A stretch of 64,000 bases of DNA, taken from contig OX485805.1 in the NCBI GenBank assembly GCA_950295325.1, forward strand, positions 25,469,501 through 25,533,500, in the 5' to 3' direction. The notes below the pieces were generated by a model that ran no database searches, had not been told where the DNA came from, and saw nothing but the letters and a program-made list of their open reading frames with translations. The DNA is from Polytrichum commune. Lineage: Eukaryota; Streptophyta; Polytrichopsida; Polytrichales; Polytrichaceae. Shown here one piece after another: positions 12,129 to 22,102 of this stretch (position 1 is its first letter; every line of letters starts with the position of its first letter). A program made the translations under genes and the position numbers.

Positions 12129-14861
12129 TTAGGGGGGTGCAACGGGATTTTGTTTGTTATCGAGTTTTCTTTTATTTAACACGAGGTATGTGAGATATTT
12201 GATGGCATTTTGATGTATGTTTTTCATGAGGATTTTTATATTAGATTTTGGGATTTTGAGGTCTTCTAATTTTTTGATGGAATTTTCGTGTATGGCACCT
12301 CTAACTCATGCTGTGATGGTTATAAGAGGATTTGTTTTCCATCCCTTGCTTTGTATAGTGCTAATCAATGGGTCGTATTTGGCATGTTTGTGTGTTATGG
12401 CTTGTTCTGGGAATCTGTCGTGACAGTATGTGAATTCAATGAATTGGATGGTTCGTGCGTGGGATGGTAGCATGGGTGTTGGGGTGTGGTTAGGGGCTCC
12501 TATAATACATAGGATGTCGGGTCTTAGTCTGGCGTGGCACTGGCAACCGGTTTGAGGGCATAGACATTCAATGAGCCAGTCGGGGACCGTTTGTTCTTGC
12601 TTGTTGTTGTTGATATTACCTGCATTTGTTAGTGTGTAATATCTGGTGTGTTTGTTAGCTTGGAGTGTTTGGGTGATGAGGTGTACTGCCTTGTTGTGGC
12701 GTGCTATTCTTAGGCCCTTTAAGTATGGGTGTTCGCATGTTGAGAGTAGGTGTGGCCATGTGTCTCTTTCATTTTTGCGGCATAATGTACAGTTTGGGTT
12801 TTGAAATTTGAGGGGCCAGAAAATATTCTTTCTATGGTTACCCATGTATTGGGCATATCGAAATTTTAAAGTTTGGGTGATTTGAGCGTCCGTTATTTTA
12901 TTGTTTTTCCAAAAGTGATTGGAGAGTTTGTGGTTTATTTGGTCGTTGGAGAGCCATTTGTCTACATATGGGTGTTTATGTTGGGCCAACCTAATTTCTT
13001 GTTTTTCGTGTGTTTTTGTGATGAATGTGTGCAAGTTTCGGATTGCCCCATTGCGTGTTGCTGTGGGACAACTTGTTAGCCAATATGGTGTAGCGTGTGC
13101 GATGTGTATATGGGGTGTGGGAGTGGGTTTTTCTTTATTTGTGCCTTCGTTGGCTAGCGCATCGGCTATTTCATTTCCTTTGATGCCCGTGTGGGCACGT
13201 ACTTTATGTATGTGTACTAAGTGCGGTGTTAGGTAAATTTGGTGTATTATGGCGGCGATGAGGATTTTGTCCGGGTGGTGGTGTTGTGAGGTTGGGTGTT
13301 GTATATGGTTACTAAGTAGATATATGCTATTAAGGCTATCTGTAAAGATGTGTGTTTCAATTTTTGTGACTTGGATGGTTTTGACTGCTATGAGTATGGC
13401 ATTTAATTCTGCTCTAAGTATGTTTTGGTATCCTGGTAGTCGTTCTGCTATACGAATGTTTGTGTTGGGGCTATAGACTCCTAAACCTGCGATGTCACCC
13501 TCTATTTGGCCTTCGGAGTTCTTAGTTGGTGGGATGAATGAGCCATCTGTGTACATGCATTGTTGTGGGTGGAATTTGGGGGGGTGTTGGTGGTAGTATT
13601 TAATGGGGAGGTTTGATTGGGGGATTGTTGGTGGTGGGGGGATGTTTTTTATGGGGGCGTTTTTCCATATGTTCGAGAATTTAATGTGGTAATTTGGCGT
13701 TGTAGGTTTGATTGGGAATGTGTCTATGGGTGCGTTGATGGTATGTTCTAGTACTTGTGCGAGGTCTTGTGGGGTTTTTAGGCTTGGTGTGAGGTTGGCG
13801 TGGTTATGTATACATAGTATTGTTGTGAGCGAGGGTTCTACGTATTGGTAATATTTTGGCCATTCCGGCATAGGGTTATATAGTATGGTATGTGGGGGGA
13901 TGGTTGTGATGGTGTGTATGTCACCACTTGTGGTAAGTGGGATTTGTTGTGTGGTCCAGTCGTTATGGTTGATTATGAGTATGGTGATCGTGTTTGAGTC
14001 TTCTTTGGCCGCCATTCTAGCCCAGTGGATGGCTTCAATGGTTGTTTTATGGTCTGTGGGGTAGGCTAGACCAATGCCTTTCCATCTAGATATTTGTGCG
14101 TGTCCTAGAGAGCCAAATATTATGTCACGGTTATGGGGTGAGTGATATTGTGTGAGTTGTGTGGGGCATGTGAGTGGGGATGAATAGTAGGAGTGCGTGA
14201 TTTTGAGGGAGTTTATTAATGTTGTGATAATTGTCGGGTGGATTGTATGGTGCATGTTTTGGGGTTGTATGTTTTTTGGCTTTCTTTTGGGGAGTATGGT
14301 GATGTATCTTTGTATTAGCCAAAGTATTTCAGTTTCAAAGTTTTGTGGTGGGGGTTGGAGGGCGTTTGTAGTTTGTGAGAAGTGGTGGAAAGAGAATTGG
14401 TTCCATAGCCATTGTAGCCTTTCTGTAGTGATGGTGGCCATGTAGTTTCCTTTTTGGTCATATATGTTGGCTTCGGAGTTGTGTAATTGGATGGTTGGTT
14501 GGTTTACTTGAATGTCTTTATCCGGGTTGCATTCTTGTATGGATAATTTTAGGTTGGTGATGTGAAGAGGGGGGTGTATGAATTTATTGTCTTTTGATTG
14601 TATGTGATTGAGGCAATTAGCGTATGTGTGGGTGGCTAATAGTTCGGCTTGCTTTGTGTGATATTGTGTAATACATAGTATGTTGTGGTCTAGAAATATA
14701 TTATCCGGGTGTAGTAGTTCTACCTCACTTCTCCATTGTTGGGTGATGCCTTGTGGGGCTTGCCATTGACAAAGGTAGTTCGTCCTTATTGCTTGTGCAC
14801 CCCATTTGTCTTTTTTAGTGGAGGTCTTTTCTTTTATTATTGTTTGGATTGCTTGTCCTAG
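12129..14861 (-). pseudogene. LINE ORF2 C-terminal half: RNase H and zinc knuckle (inner copy)
   Basis: RNase H removes the RNA strand of the RNA-DNA hybrid. This frame picks up right after the G18 tract (14861-14878), which shifts ORF2 out of its upstream frame. The first ATG in it is at 14441. Counting from there, RNase H spans residues 295-432 with the four expected acidic residues visible: YTDGS (D299), RAELNA (E345), FTDSLNS (D368) and GNEIADALA (D427). A zinc knuckle CX2CX9HX4C follows (CTLCRKNERDTWPHLLSTC). A TGA at 12308-12306 replaces a sense codon present in the outer copy. The frame would otherwise run 58 more codons to TAA at 12131-12129. Confidence 0.92.
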
Positions 14862-17800
14862 GGGGGGGGGGGGGGGGGATGTTTACCATGACCTCGTTTT
14901 GTGGTGGTGTTTGTTGTATTGGGTTTGTAGAGTTTGTGGGTGGGGGGGGGGGGAACATTATTGTTGCTTGTTGGAGAGCCTCTTTGATGGTTTTGGGTAT
15001 GTGTTTGTATGTGGATTGAAATTCTTTTGGGGTTAGTATGGCTTTGGTGGTGGGGTTTTGGATTTGTGTTAGTGTGGTAATGCCGTTTATGTATAGTTTG
15101 TCTAGATATTTTTGGGTCTTGGCTTTGGATATATCCGTTAGGGTGTTATAATTTGGGTTGGTTTTCCAAATTCGTTCTAGTGATGTTTCTTTGATGGGGA
15201 ATGCTTGGCTTGTGGAGTGGACATGGATTTCGTATTCTCTTTCAAGGAGAAAGAGTGTTCGGGCTATAGGGGAACGGACACATGCTTGTTGTTTGAGTTT
15301 GGGGAGGTGTCGGGCCCCACCATACTTGGCCGCTATATGTTTGGTTAGCCCTTGGTATATAATGCCTAATTGACCCGGATCGTTAAGTGCTTGGATTAGT
15401 TGTTGTCCTATGCATCGGATGTAGTCGGGTAGTAGGGAGGTTACGTTAATGCCAAAACTTTCTTGTGGGAGGTGGGTGAGGATGTTGGCCGAGCTTTTAG
15501 GAATGTTGCAAATTTCTTTGGTTAATTTGCTAATGATTTTGTCTAATTTTTTAATATCCGGTTTGGAGAATGGGACGGCGTAGTAGGCGTATGCTATTCG
15601 CGGTTTAATGACTGTATTCAAGATTTTGATTTTTTGTGTGAGGCTAGCCGGTGAGGTAGTTAGGAGTTGACTTTGTTGTTTGACTTTCTTCATCGTTATT
15701 TCTTTTTGTAGGTTCCATTTGAGTGATGGGGTGAGGTTTATTCTTAAATACGTATAAGGTTCGTTTTGGGTGAGGATGGGAAAATTTTGAGAGTTATATG
15801 TGATATGTTGTGATTGGATGTATGCTTTGAAGGTAGAGGGTTTTAGTTTAGATTTATTAGGACATCCGGTAATAGCACATTTTGATAGGTTGAGGTCCAT
15901 GTGGGACCATTTCGCGAATTTTTGGAGTTTTGTCACTTGTGGTTGAATGTGTAGTATGTTGTCCGTTATGATAGCTAAGTCATCCGCATATGCGGTTGTG
16001 GTGCATGTGGCGGATGACGTGTTGAAATGATAACCTATGTTATCTTTCTCGAGCCATCTTAGTAGTGGTTCGAGAAAAATGATGAAAAGATACGGGCTAA
16101 GGGTGTCCCCTTGTATGGTCCCGCGGCTTATTTCTATTGGGGGCGTCGTGCCAAAATGACTCCCGGTGAATGATGTGGTGGAATTGGTGTAGATATTGCC
16201 TACGATTTCTACCGCATCTAATGGGTAGCCTAGGTCCTCCATTATGGCTAGGAGTCTTGCGTGGTCTATAGAGCCGAAGACATTTCTAAAGTCTATATAA
16301 ATTAAGTATATGTCTTTTGTGGTTAGTCTTGCGTCTTCTAAGGTTGCTATAATCGTTTGAATTTGTCTCGAAGTGTTTCGTTGTGGTCGGAAGCCTTCTT
16401 GGCTAAAGTGTAGTAATCTATGTTTTTCTCCATAGCTTGTTAGGAGTGATGTTAGTGTGCTAGTGTATAGTTTATAGATTGTGTTCGCTAGTGAGATTGG
16501 TCTATAGTTGGATATGTGGGTGGGATCGTCCTTTTTGTGTAATAAGATGGTCTTACTATGTTTCCAGTATTGCGGGATCGTTCTTTGTTTGTTACAATGT
16601 TTGAAAAATAGGTATAGGAGGTCTTGCCATTGTGTTGGTAGTATTTTAATGATATCATTTGGGATATTGTCTGGGCCCGGGACTTTCCCTTTTGTTAGGC
16701 TTTTGACGCAACAGTCGTAGACTTCTCTAGTGAATTGGTTACTTATTTGTGTGTTGGGGTTGCCTCGTTTTTCTAGAATGATTCCTTGATGTGAGTGCCA
16801 TGGGTATTTTCGTACTGCACATATGCACGTATTAGGGTGGTCCGTGGTGTCCTCACATAGGGGGGCTTGTCTTTGGAATGAGGTTTGTTGAGTATGGTAT
16901 ATTTCCCTAGCTATCTCGGCGGGTTTGGTGAGAATTTGACCTTGGGGGTTTTGTATACAGTCAAGTGTGTTGGTGGTTGTTGAGTGAAATATTTTTTTGT
17001 GGATTATTTTGGGTTTAGTGTTTAGTAGGATTCTATATTTGTTAATGGCTGCTTTGCAATTAAGTGAGGTTTGCTTGGTTATGATTTTGTATGCTTCTGT
17101 CTTCGCGTTTTTTCCTATGGTGACTAGCTGTACAATCCATGTGTGTATTTCTGTGGGATGGGGGGGTGGTGGTGGAATATTGGGGTTTCGTATTAGCTGA
17201 AGGTTTGTGATATCTGGGTGGTTATGTAGTTGTGTATGGGGGTAGTGACATGCAGCTTTTATGGCTTTCCGGGTGTTGTGGTATATTTTCAGTTGATGCT
17301 TCCATTTATTCTGTTGGGTCCTGGGGAGGAATCCGCCTTGGGGTTTTATCCTATTTGGTAGTGGTGGGGTGGGGTGTGACATGCATGTCTGTTCTATGCA
17401 TTGACTAAGGGAATTGGTAATTTCTTGGAGTTTGAGTTGTGTGTCTGCCCATTGCGTGGGCGTAAGATGTTCTTGTTGGAGTATTTGTGTGAGGTTTTCT
17501 ATTGCTATATTTTGTTTTCCTAAAAAAGTTGTTTGTAGGTTTTGGAGGTTGTTAGGGGATATAGGGTATGTGATACGTGGGGTGTTTATGGGGTTGGTGG
17601 TTTCTTTGATGACTATTGTATTGGGGGCTAGCTGGAGTTGTACCGGGAAGTGATCCGAGTTTTGATTTAAGTTGGTTAACATATGGCTATGAAGATTGGT
17701 GATATTGGGGTCGTTGGTGTAGAAGCCGTCTATATGGCTAGTTGCTGTGTAGTTGTGGCTTCCTTGCCTTGTGAAGTTTACTGGGTTATGGACTACTTTG

Positions 17801-19749
17801 AGTCCATTGTTTTGTATGAATCGTGCCCATTCTTGGTCATCCGTATTAGGCGGGGTTGTAGTGTTATTATTGGTTCTTCCTTGTAGTAATATGTCACGGT
17901 TAAAGTCTCCGGCTAATATGATGGTGTATTTGGGGTGTTTTAGTATGATATTTTGAATTTGGTTTTGGATTTCGGGTATGAGGGGCTCATCTTCTAAGTG
18001 GGATGGCATGTACATGTTTAGGATGATTAGCGGTGTTAGTGGTTTGTTATTGATTATTATGGCTTGTAGGTAGGGTGAGATTGAGCTTGGGGTAGGTATT
18101 TTGATGATGTTTTCGTTTGTGTATATTGCTATGGGTATCATGGCTAGGATGCCACCTCTAGCTTGTGTGGGGCCCGTATATCTATTATGTTTTTGTGGTG
18201 TGGTATTGGAATTGTTGTATATGATTTTGTATTCTTTTAGTTGGCGGTCTATGTATGATGTGGATTTTGTTTTTGGGATTTTGGTTTCTTGGATGAGTAT
18301 AATATGGGGATTGTTGTGTAGTGTTTGGGTGAGTTCTTGGATACCGGGTAGGCTAGAGTTAATACATCCGGTGTTCCAAGTGATTATTTTCAGGGCTTGA
18401 GTGGTTGGGTTGTTTGGCCTAGTGTGGTCGTGTGGGGTATCCTGGTTAGGTCTATGTGTGTTGGGTTGGTATCCTGTTATTTTTTGGGTACATTTAGTTA
18501 GTTCTTGTATTATTTTGTTTGGGATGTGGTGTATTTCATTTTGTAGGGTTACTGCGGTTATGGGTACTCCCTTAGCGATTTTGTCGTTGATGATGGAGTA
18601 GGCTTGTGGTATGGTGGTTATTGTTGGAGTATGTATGTTAGTTTCGTGGGATGTGTGTGGGTGCGTATTAATTGGCAATTGTTGTAGTCGTCTTAGGATG
18701 GTCAAGTATCTTGGATGAAGTTTGTTAGTCATTTTTTGATTGCATATTTGTGGTATTGGGCTATATGTTAGGATAAGGGCATATATTTGGTGGTGGGTGG
18801 GGTAGTTTGAGAGGAGTGAGGAATGGTTTTTTAGGTGTGTTAATTCTTGGGAGTTGGGAGTGTTTTGGGGGTTGGGGGTGTTGTTGTTTAAGTGGGGTTC
18901 AAATAACTTTTCAAGGTGGGCGTATTGAGGTTTGAGTGTTAGGGTTTTTGGTATAAAGTATTGTTTTTGTCGTTGTGTGTATTCTTTGGGGAGGTTTTTG
19001 AGGATGGTTGAGAGCGGCCCCGGGTTTAGTTCAATGTCTCCGTGTAGGAGTATGAGTGTAGAGTTATTCCAAGTGTAATATGCTATGGTTTTAATTTTTG
19101 GTTTTTTGTGGTGAGTGTGTGTTATGTAGTAGATATTTCCTATATATATTGGTATATTGATGGGGATGATTGTGTGGTTTGTGTATGGGTTGTTATTTAT
19201 GTGGTAGTGGTGGTTGTATGTGTGTGAGGTGGTCTTTCTATGGTTATATTGGTGAGTGTTGTCTATGTGTGGTGTATATATTGTGGTTTTGTGTGGTCTA
19301 TGGGAGTAATGGGGATTATAGATGTATGCGATGGGTATCATGTAGTTGTTTGGGAGAGGTGGTAATGTGTGTATTTGTAGTGTGTGGGTAGTGGTAAGTT
19401 TGGTGGTCTTCGTGTATGTGTGTGATGTGTGTGGTGGCATAGGGGGAGTCATGGGTGGTGTTGTTTTTTGGGTGTGGTTGTGGGGGTTAAATATGACATG
19501 TCTTAAGGAGGATTTGTGAGTATGGTGTGTTGGATTATGGGTGATTTTGGTGTGTGTGTGTTTTGTTAGGAGAAGGAGGGTAGTGATTAATAGGTATATA
19601 TGTTGGGAGGTGGGTCTAGTTTTGTGAGAGTTTAGGTATGGAGAGAGTACACCCTTAAAAAATGTGGGCATTTTATTATATAAAGAAAAAACAATACAAC
19701 ATATAAAGGAGAGGGACCATTTATGGTGTCCTTGGAGGCCACTATCCAT
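14815..19749 (-). CDS. LINE ORF2 N-terminal part: 2A-like motif, AP endonuclease, reverse transcriptase (inner copy)
   Basis: Target nicking and reverse transcription. The frame is open from 19905. The ATG at 19749-19747 overlaps the ORF1 stop (ATGGATAG) and is the likely start, making the stretch to the frame break about 1,644 aa. Domains by DNA: hydrophobic N-terminal segments (about 19715-19560); 2A-like GDIELNPGP (19041-19015); AP endonuclease (about 18393-17632) with IITWN, the catalytic Glu in LIQETK, LAGDFNRD, SHIDGFY and NSDHFPV; RT (about 16690-15880) with GPDNIP, NYRPISL, SQEGFRPQR, YIDFRNVFGSIDH and the catalytic YADD (15990-15979). The usual FxxAFD of RT motif A reads FRNVFGSID here. 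The frame ends 13 codons after the poly-proline stretch encoded by the G18 tract, while the homologous sequence continues in another frame. Confidence 0.93.
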   Translation of the reverse strand: MDSGLQGHHKWSLSFICCIVFSLYNKMPTFFKGVLSPYLNSHKTRPTSQHIYLLITTLLLLTKHTHTKITHNPTHHTHKSSLRHVIFNPHNHTQKTTPPMTPPMPPHTSHTYTKTTKLTTTHTLQIHTLPPLPNNYMIPIAYIYNPHYSHRPHKTTIYTPHIDNTHQYNHRKTTSHTYNHHYHINNNPYTNHTIIPINIPIYIGNIYYITHTHHKKPKIKTIAYYTWNNSTLILLHGDIELNPGPLSTILKNLPKEYTQRQKQYFIPKTLTLKPQYAHLEKLFEPHLNNNTPNPQNTPNSQELTHLKNHSSLLSNYPTHHQIYALILTYSPIPQICNQKMTNKLHPRYLTILRRLQQLPINTHPHTSHETNIHTPTITTIPQAYSIINDKIAKGVPITAVTLQNEIHHIPNKIIQELTKCTQKITGYQPNTHRPNQDTPHDHTRPNNPTTQALKIITWNTGCINSSLPGIQELTQTLHNNPHIILIQETKIPKTKSTSYIDRQLKEYKIIYNNSNTTPQKHNRYTGPTQARGGILAMIPIAIYTNENIIKIPTPSSISPYLQAIIINNKPLTPLIILNMYMPSHLEDEPLIPEIQNQIQNIILKHPKYTIILAGDFNRDILLQGRTNNNTTTPPNTDDQEWARFIQNNGLKVVHNPVNFTRQGSHNYTATSHIDGFYTNDPNITNLHSHMLTNLNQNSDHFPVQLQLAPNTIVIKETTNPINTPRITYPISPNNLQNLQTTFLGKQNIAIENLTQILQQEHLTPTQWADTQLKLQEITNSLSQCIEQTCMSHPTPPLPNRIKPQGGFLPRTQQNKWKHQLKIYHNTRKAIKAACHYPHTQLHNHPDITNLQLIRNPNIPPPPPHPTEIHTWIVQLVTIGKNAKTEAYKIITKQTSLNCKAAINKYRILLNTKPKIIHKKIFHSTTTNTLDCIQNPQGQILTKPAEIAREIYHTQQTSFQRQAPLCEDTTDHPNTCICAVRKYPWHSHQGIILEKRGNPNTQISNQFTREVYDCCVKSLTKGKVPGPDNIPNDIIKILPTQWQDLLYLFFKHCNKQRTIPQYWKHSKTILLHKKDDPTHISNYRPISLANTIYKLYTSTLTSLLTSYGEKHRLLHFSQEGFRPQRNTSRQIQTIIATLEDARLTTKDIYLIYIDFRNVFGSIDHARLLAIMEDLGYPLDAVEIVGNIYTNSTTSFTGSHFGTTPPIEISRGTIQGDTLSPYLFIIFLEPLLRWLEKDNIGYHFNTSSATCTTTAYADDLAIITDNILHIQPQVTKLQKFAKWSHMDLNLSKCAITGCPNKSKLKPSTFKAYIQSQHITYNSQNFPILTQNEPYTYLRINLTPSLKWNLQKEITMKKVKQQSQLLTTSPASLTQKIKILNTVIKPRIAYAYYAVPFSKPDIKKLDKIISKLTKEICNIPKSSANILTHLPQESFGINVTSLLPDYIRCIGQQLIQALNDPGQLGIIYQGLTKHIAAKYGGARHLPKLKQQACVRSPIARTLFLLEREYEIHVHSTSQAFPIKETSLERIWKTNPNYNTLTDISKAKTQKYLDKLYINGITTLTQIQNPTTKAILTPKEFQSTYKHIPKTIKEALQQATIMFPPPPPTNSTNPIQQTPPQNEVMVNIPPPPPPRTSNPNNNKRKDLH
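19015..19041 (-). other. 2A-like ribosome-skipping motif in LINE ORF2
   Basis: Codons read GDIELNPGP, preceded by NSTLILLH, which is the D(V/I)ExNPGP consensus with the usual hydrophobic lead-in. Known 2A motifs make the ribosome skip the Gly-Pro bond, releasing the upstream peptide ending in Gly and starting the downstream one with Pro. It sits at about residue 237 from the proposed ORF2 start, roughly 200 codons ahead of the endonuclease. Some animal and trypanosome LINEs have 2A motifs near the same place. Activity here is inferred, not shown. Confidence 0.88.
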
Positions 19750-22102
19750 TAAACGTGCTAGGTCCTTGGTGGGACATTGTTGGGTTGGTATGGAAGCCCG
19801 GTGGGGCTTGTAGAGGTAGCGGGGAGGCGGTCGTGTTGTAGCTTTGTGGTAGTGGGGGTGGGGCGGTTCGTTGTAGAATTTCCGGTGCGGCGGCGGCGAT
19901 TCCATTTACTAAGCCTTGCATGCGGAGGTTCGATTGTTGGAACTCGTGAGCAATTGTGCCGAAGAGTGCTTGAAGGTTGTTGGTGTGGTGTGTGATGGTC
20001 GCCGTGGTTGTTTCGAGGCGTCGATCCGTGTGCGTGTTGATTGTGGTGGTGAGCGTGCAAAATTTCTCATCCAACTTGTCTTCGAATTCTTTCATGGTTT
20101 TGGTGAGGTAGTTTTCGGTGAGGAGTGGGTTGGCGTTGGTGGCGTTGCCCATGGCTTGAATTGTCTCCGCAATGGCTTCACGAACGGGGGCTTGGGCTAG
20201 TCGTATCGCCGTCTTGTTGGGGTCCGTGCCGTCTATACTCCCTCGGTGGGGGATGAAGTCGATGCGGCGTCCAAGGATGAATGTGGATTTGTGGAGCCAC
20301 TCCGTGTACACCGCGGTGTTGAGACATTGGATGTGGCACCATCCGGCTTGTTTGTCGGAGTGGGGTTGGTTATTGTTGCCAAAGCTAATGCCCACGATGT
20401 TGTCCGTCCTGAATGCATGCTTGATGGCCCTTGTAATTGTTGTTTGTGTCTCACGTTGTGGTAAGTTGTTGGCCACTAGTGTTGTGCTAATTCGGAGCTC
20501 CGAAGGGTTGCCGGTTCCTCGGTCTCGGGTGATGCTTACTTGAAGCCTCTCATGGTTGAATGTGATCCCGTCCTTGAGTATGTGGTCGCGTGCTTCTTCG
20601 GTGGTGAGTGTGAGAAATGCAAAATTTTTATCGAGTTCCGGCTTGGTGAGGCCCATGAATTCGTGTTGTTGCCCGTTGTAGTAGCTCTCCCGAACAATGG
20701 TTTCGAAAATGTTGGATGCATGTTCATGTCGAAGTGTTTCTCCCTTGAGGTGTAATCTAAGGTTGCGGGCTTTAGTGGCAAGCTCGTACCCCTTTTCCAC
20801 CTTACCAATGACCAACTCCTTATCCTCCATTTCCATGGCAAATGAGCGGTTTCCTTGGAGTAGTGCATGTCCGTCACGTTGTGGGTGTTGGAGATGGACT
20901 TTGATGAAGCCCGCCCAATTTTTGGTGACGGCGTTGATCCCTACATCAAGAGGATTCGAATATGCCTTGCCAAGTGGGATGTCCATTTGCTTAAGTCTTT
21001 CAAGGCAAACCCCTCTAGCTTCTTGCCTACTAATGCTTTTAAAGCCAAAGTCAAAACGAATGGTTACATGGAACCCTTCGGATAAGCCGGTTGAGGGGTC
21101 TACCTTTTCTTGTCTTGGGATTTGTGTAAAGTGGAGGTGGTTGCCGGGGACCGCGTCCAGGCGCTCGCTTGGATAGAAAAGTTGTGGGACTCTTGGAAAG
21201 GCTCTCCGAAGGGTTTTGAAGTGGATGATTTCTTTCGGGGGGGTCCTGATCCGAGCAAAATCTTCGTTGGTGCGGAGCTCTCGTATGACGTCTACACCCT
21301 TTTGCACCGCAACGGCTTCATGGATGGGGAAGCCCAACCACATTTGGGACACTATGTCTATGCTTGGAATCGCTTCCTCGGACCTCGTGTTGTGTGATTT
21401 GTGTGAGTCGGGGTTGGCCTCTATTCCTCCCGATTCACTTCTTCTCCTTTTCGCACTTTGATTGTCCGATGTGGCTACATTCATTGAGCTCTTGTGTGTT
21501 GTAGTTGTGGGTGTCCTTTCGGCCAAGTTGATGGTGTCAAGTCGGAGTATGGCGGCTTGGTTCGGGGCGGCCATGAATTCATCATTGGATAATGAAAGTT
21601 GGAGAGAGCTCCCTCCATGCTCGGGGGAGACGTCCGCCAATTGCATATCAATGTCAAGATCGTGAAAAGTGAGGACCTTCCCCTTCATAAGTGCTGGTTG
21701 GCTTGCTTGTTGGATATCTTCATCTTCATCATTGTAGTCCTGTATGAGCGCCCTTCTTCGGCTACCGTTGCTGTTTCTGGTTCCGGGGCCCCTACTGTCT
21801 TGGTCTCTGGTGCCGTCGCTGTCGAGTGGCGTTGCTGCTATCCCTTCACCTACGCTCCCCGCTCCGGTGGCACCCCTGAGTCCGTCGTCGATTCCGCCTC
21901 CTGTCTTCGCTCGCCTTCGGTTGCCCCTAGCTGTGTCCTCTTTCTGTCTGCTGCTTGAGCTCGGGCGAAGACCTCCTCTGCTTTCGGTGCCGGAGCTTCT
22001 GGTGTTCCTGGTTCTGCTTCTGGGTTCCGCATCTTGCCTTGCATCAGTTGCTGTGGGGGTCTTGTGGGTGTGCTTCGCCATATCTTCTAGATTAGAGGCC
22101 AT
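19742..22102 (-). CDS. LINE ORF1 protein (inner copy)
   Basis: LINE ORF1 proteins bind the element RNA and help carry it to the nucleus. The ATG at 22102 lies in a good context (CACCATGG) and gives 786 aa. The protein has a basic, Arg/Ser-rich N-terminus, an acidic patch (YNDEDED, residues about 121-127) and a folded middle part. Residues about 536-625 (ISTTLVANNLP to GRRIDFIPHRG) look like an RRM-type nucleic-acid-binding fold. A helical, possibly coiled-coil stretch follows (about 635-745), then a Pro-rich tail. No CCHC knuckle is seen. The same frame is open upstream to an ATG at 23899, close to the element 5' end, so a 1,385-aa form is possible. Confidence 0.8.
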   Translation of the reverse strand: MASNLEDMAKHTHKTPTATDARQDAEPRSRTRNTRSSGTESRGGLRPSSSSRQKEDTARGNRRRAKTGGGIDDGLRGATGAGSVGEGIAATPLDSDGTRDQDSRGPGTRNSNGSRRRALIQDYNDEDEDIQQASQPALMKGKVLTFHDLDIDMQLADVSPEHGGSSLQLSLSNDEFMAAPNQAAILRLDTINLAERTPTTTTHKSSMNVATSDNQSAKRRRSESGGIEANPDSHKSHNTRSEEAIPSIDIVSQMWLGFPIHEAVAVQKGVDVIRELRTNEDFARIRTPPKEIIHFKTLRRAFPRVPQLFYPSERLDAVPGNHLHFTQIPRQEKVDPSTGLSEGFHVTIRFDFGFKSISRQEARGVCLERLKQMDIPLGKAYSNPLDVGINAVTKNWAGFIKVHLQHPQRDGHALLQGNRSFAMEMEDKELVIGKVEKGYELATKARNLRLHLKGETLRHEHASNIFETIVRESYYNGQQHEFMGLTKPELDKNFAFLTLTTEEARDHILKDGITFNHERLQVSITRDRGTGNPSELRISTTLVANNLPQRETQTTITRAIKHAFRTDNIVGISFGNNNQPHSDKQAGWCHIQCLNTAVYTEWLHKSTFILGRRIDFIPHRGSIDGTDPNKTAIRLAQAPVREAIAETIQAMGNATNANPLLTENYLTKTMKEFEDKLDEKFCTLTTTINTHTDRRLETTTATITHHTNNLQALFGTIAHEFQQSNLRMQGLVNGIAAAAPEILQRTAPPPLPQSYNTTASPLPLQAPPGFHTNPTMSHQGPSTFNG

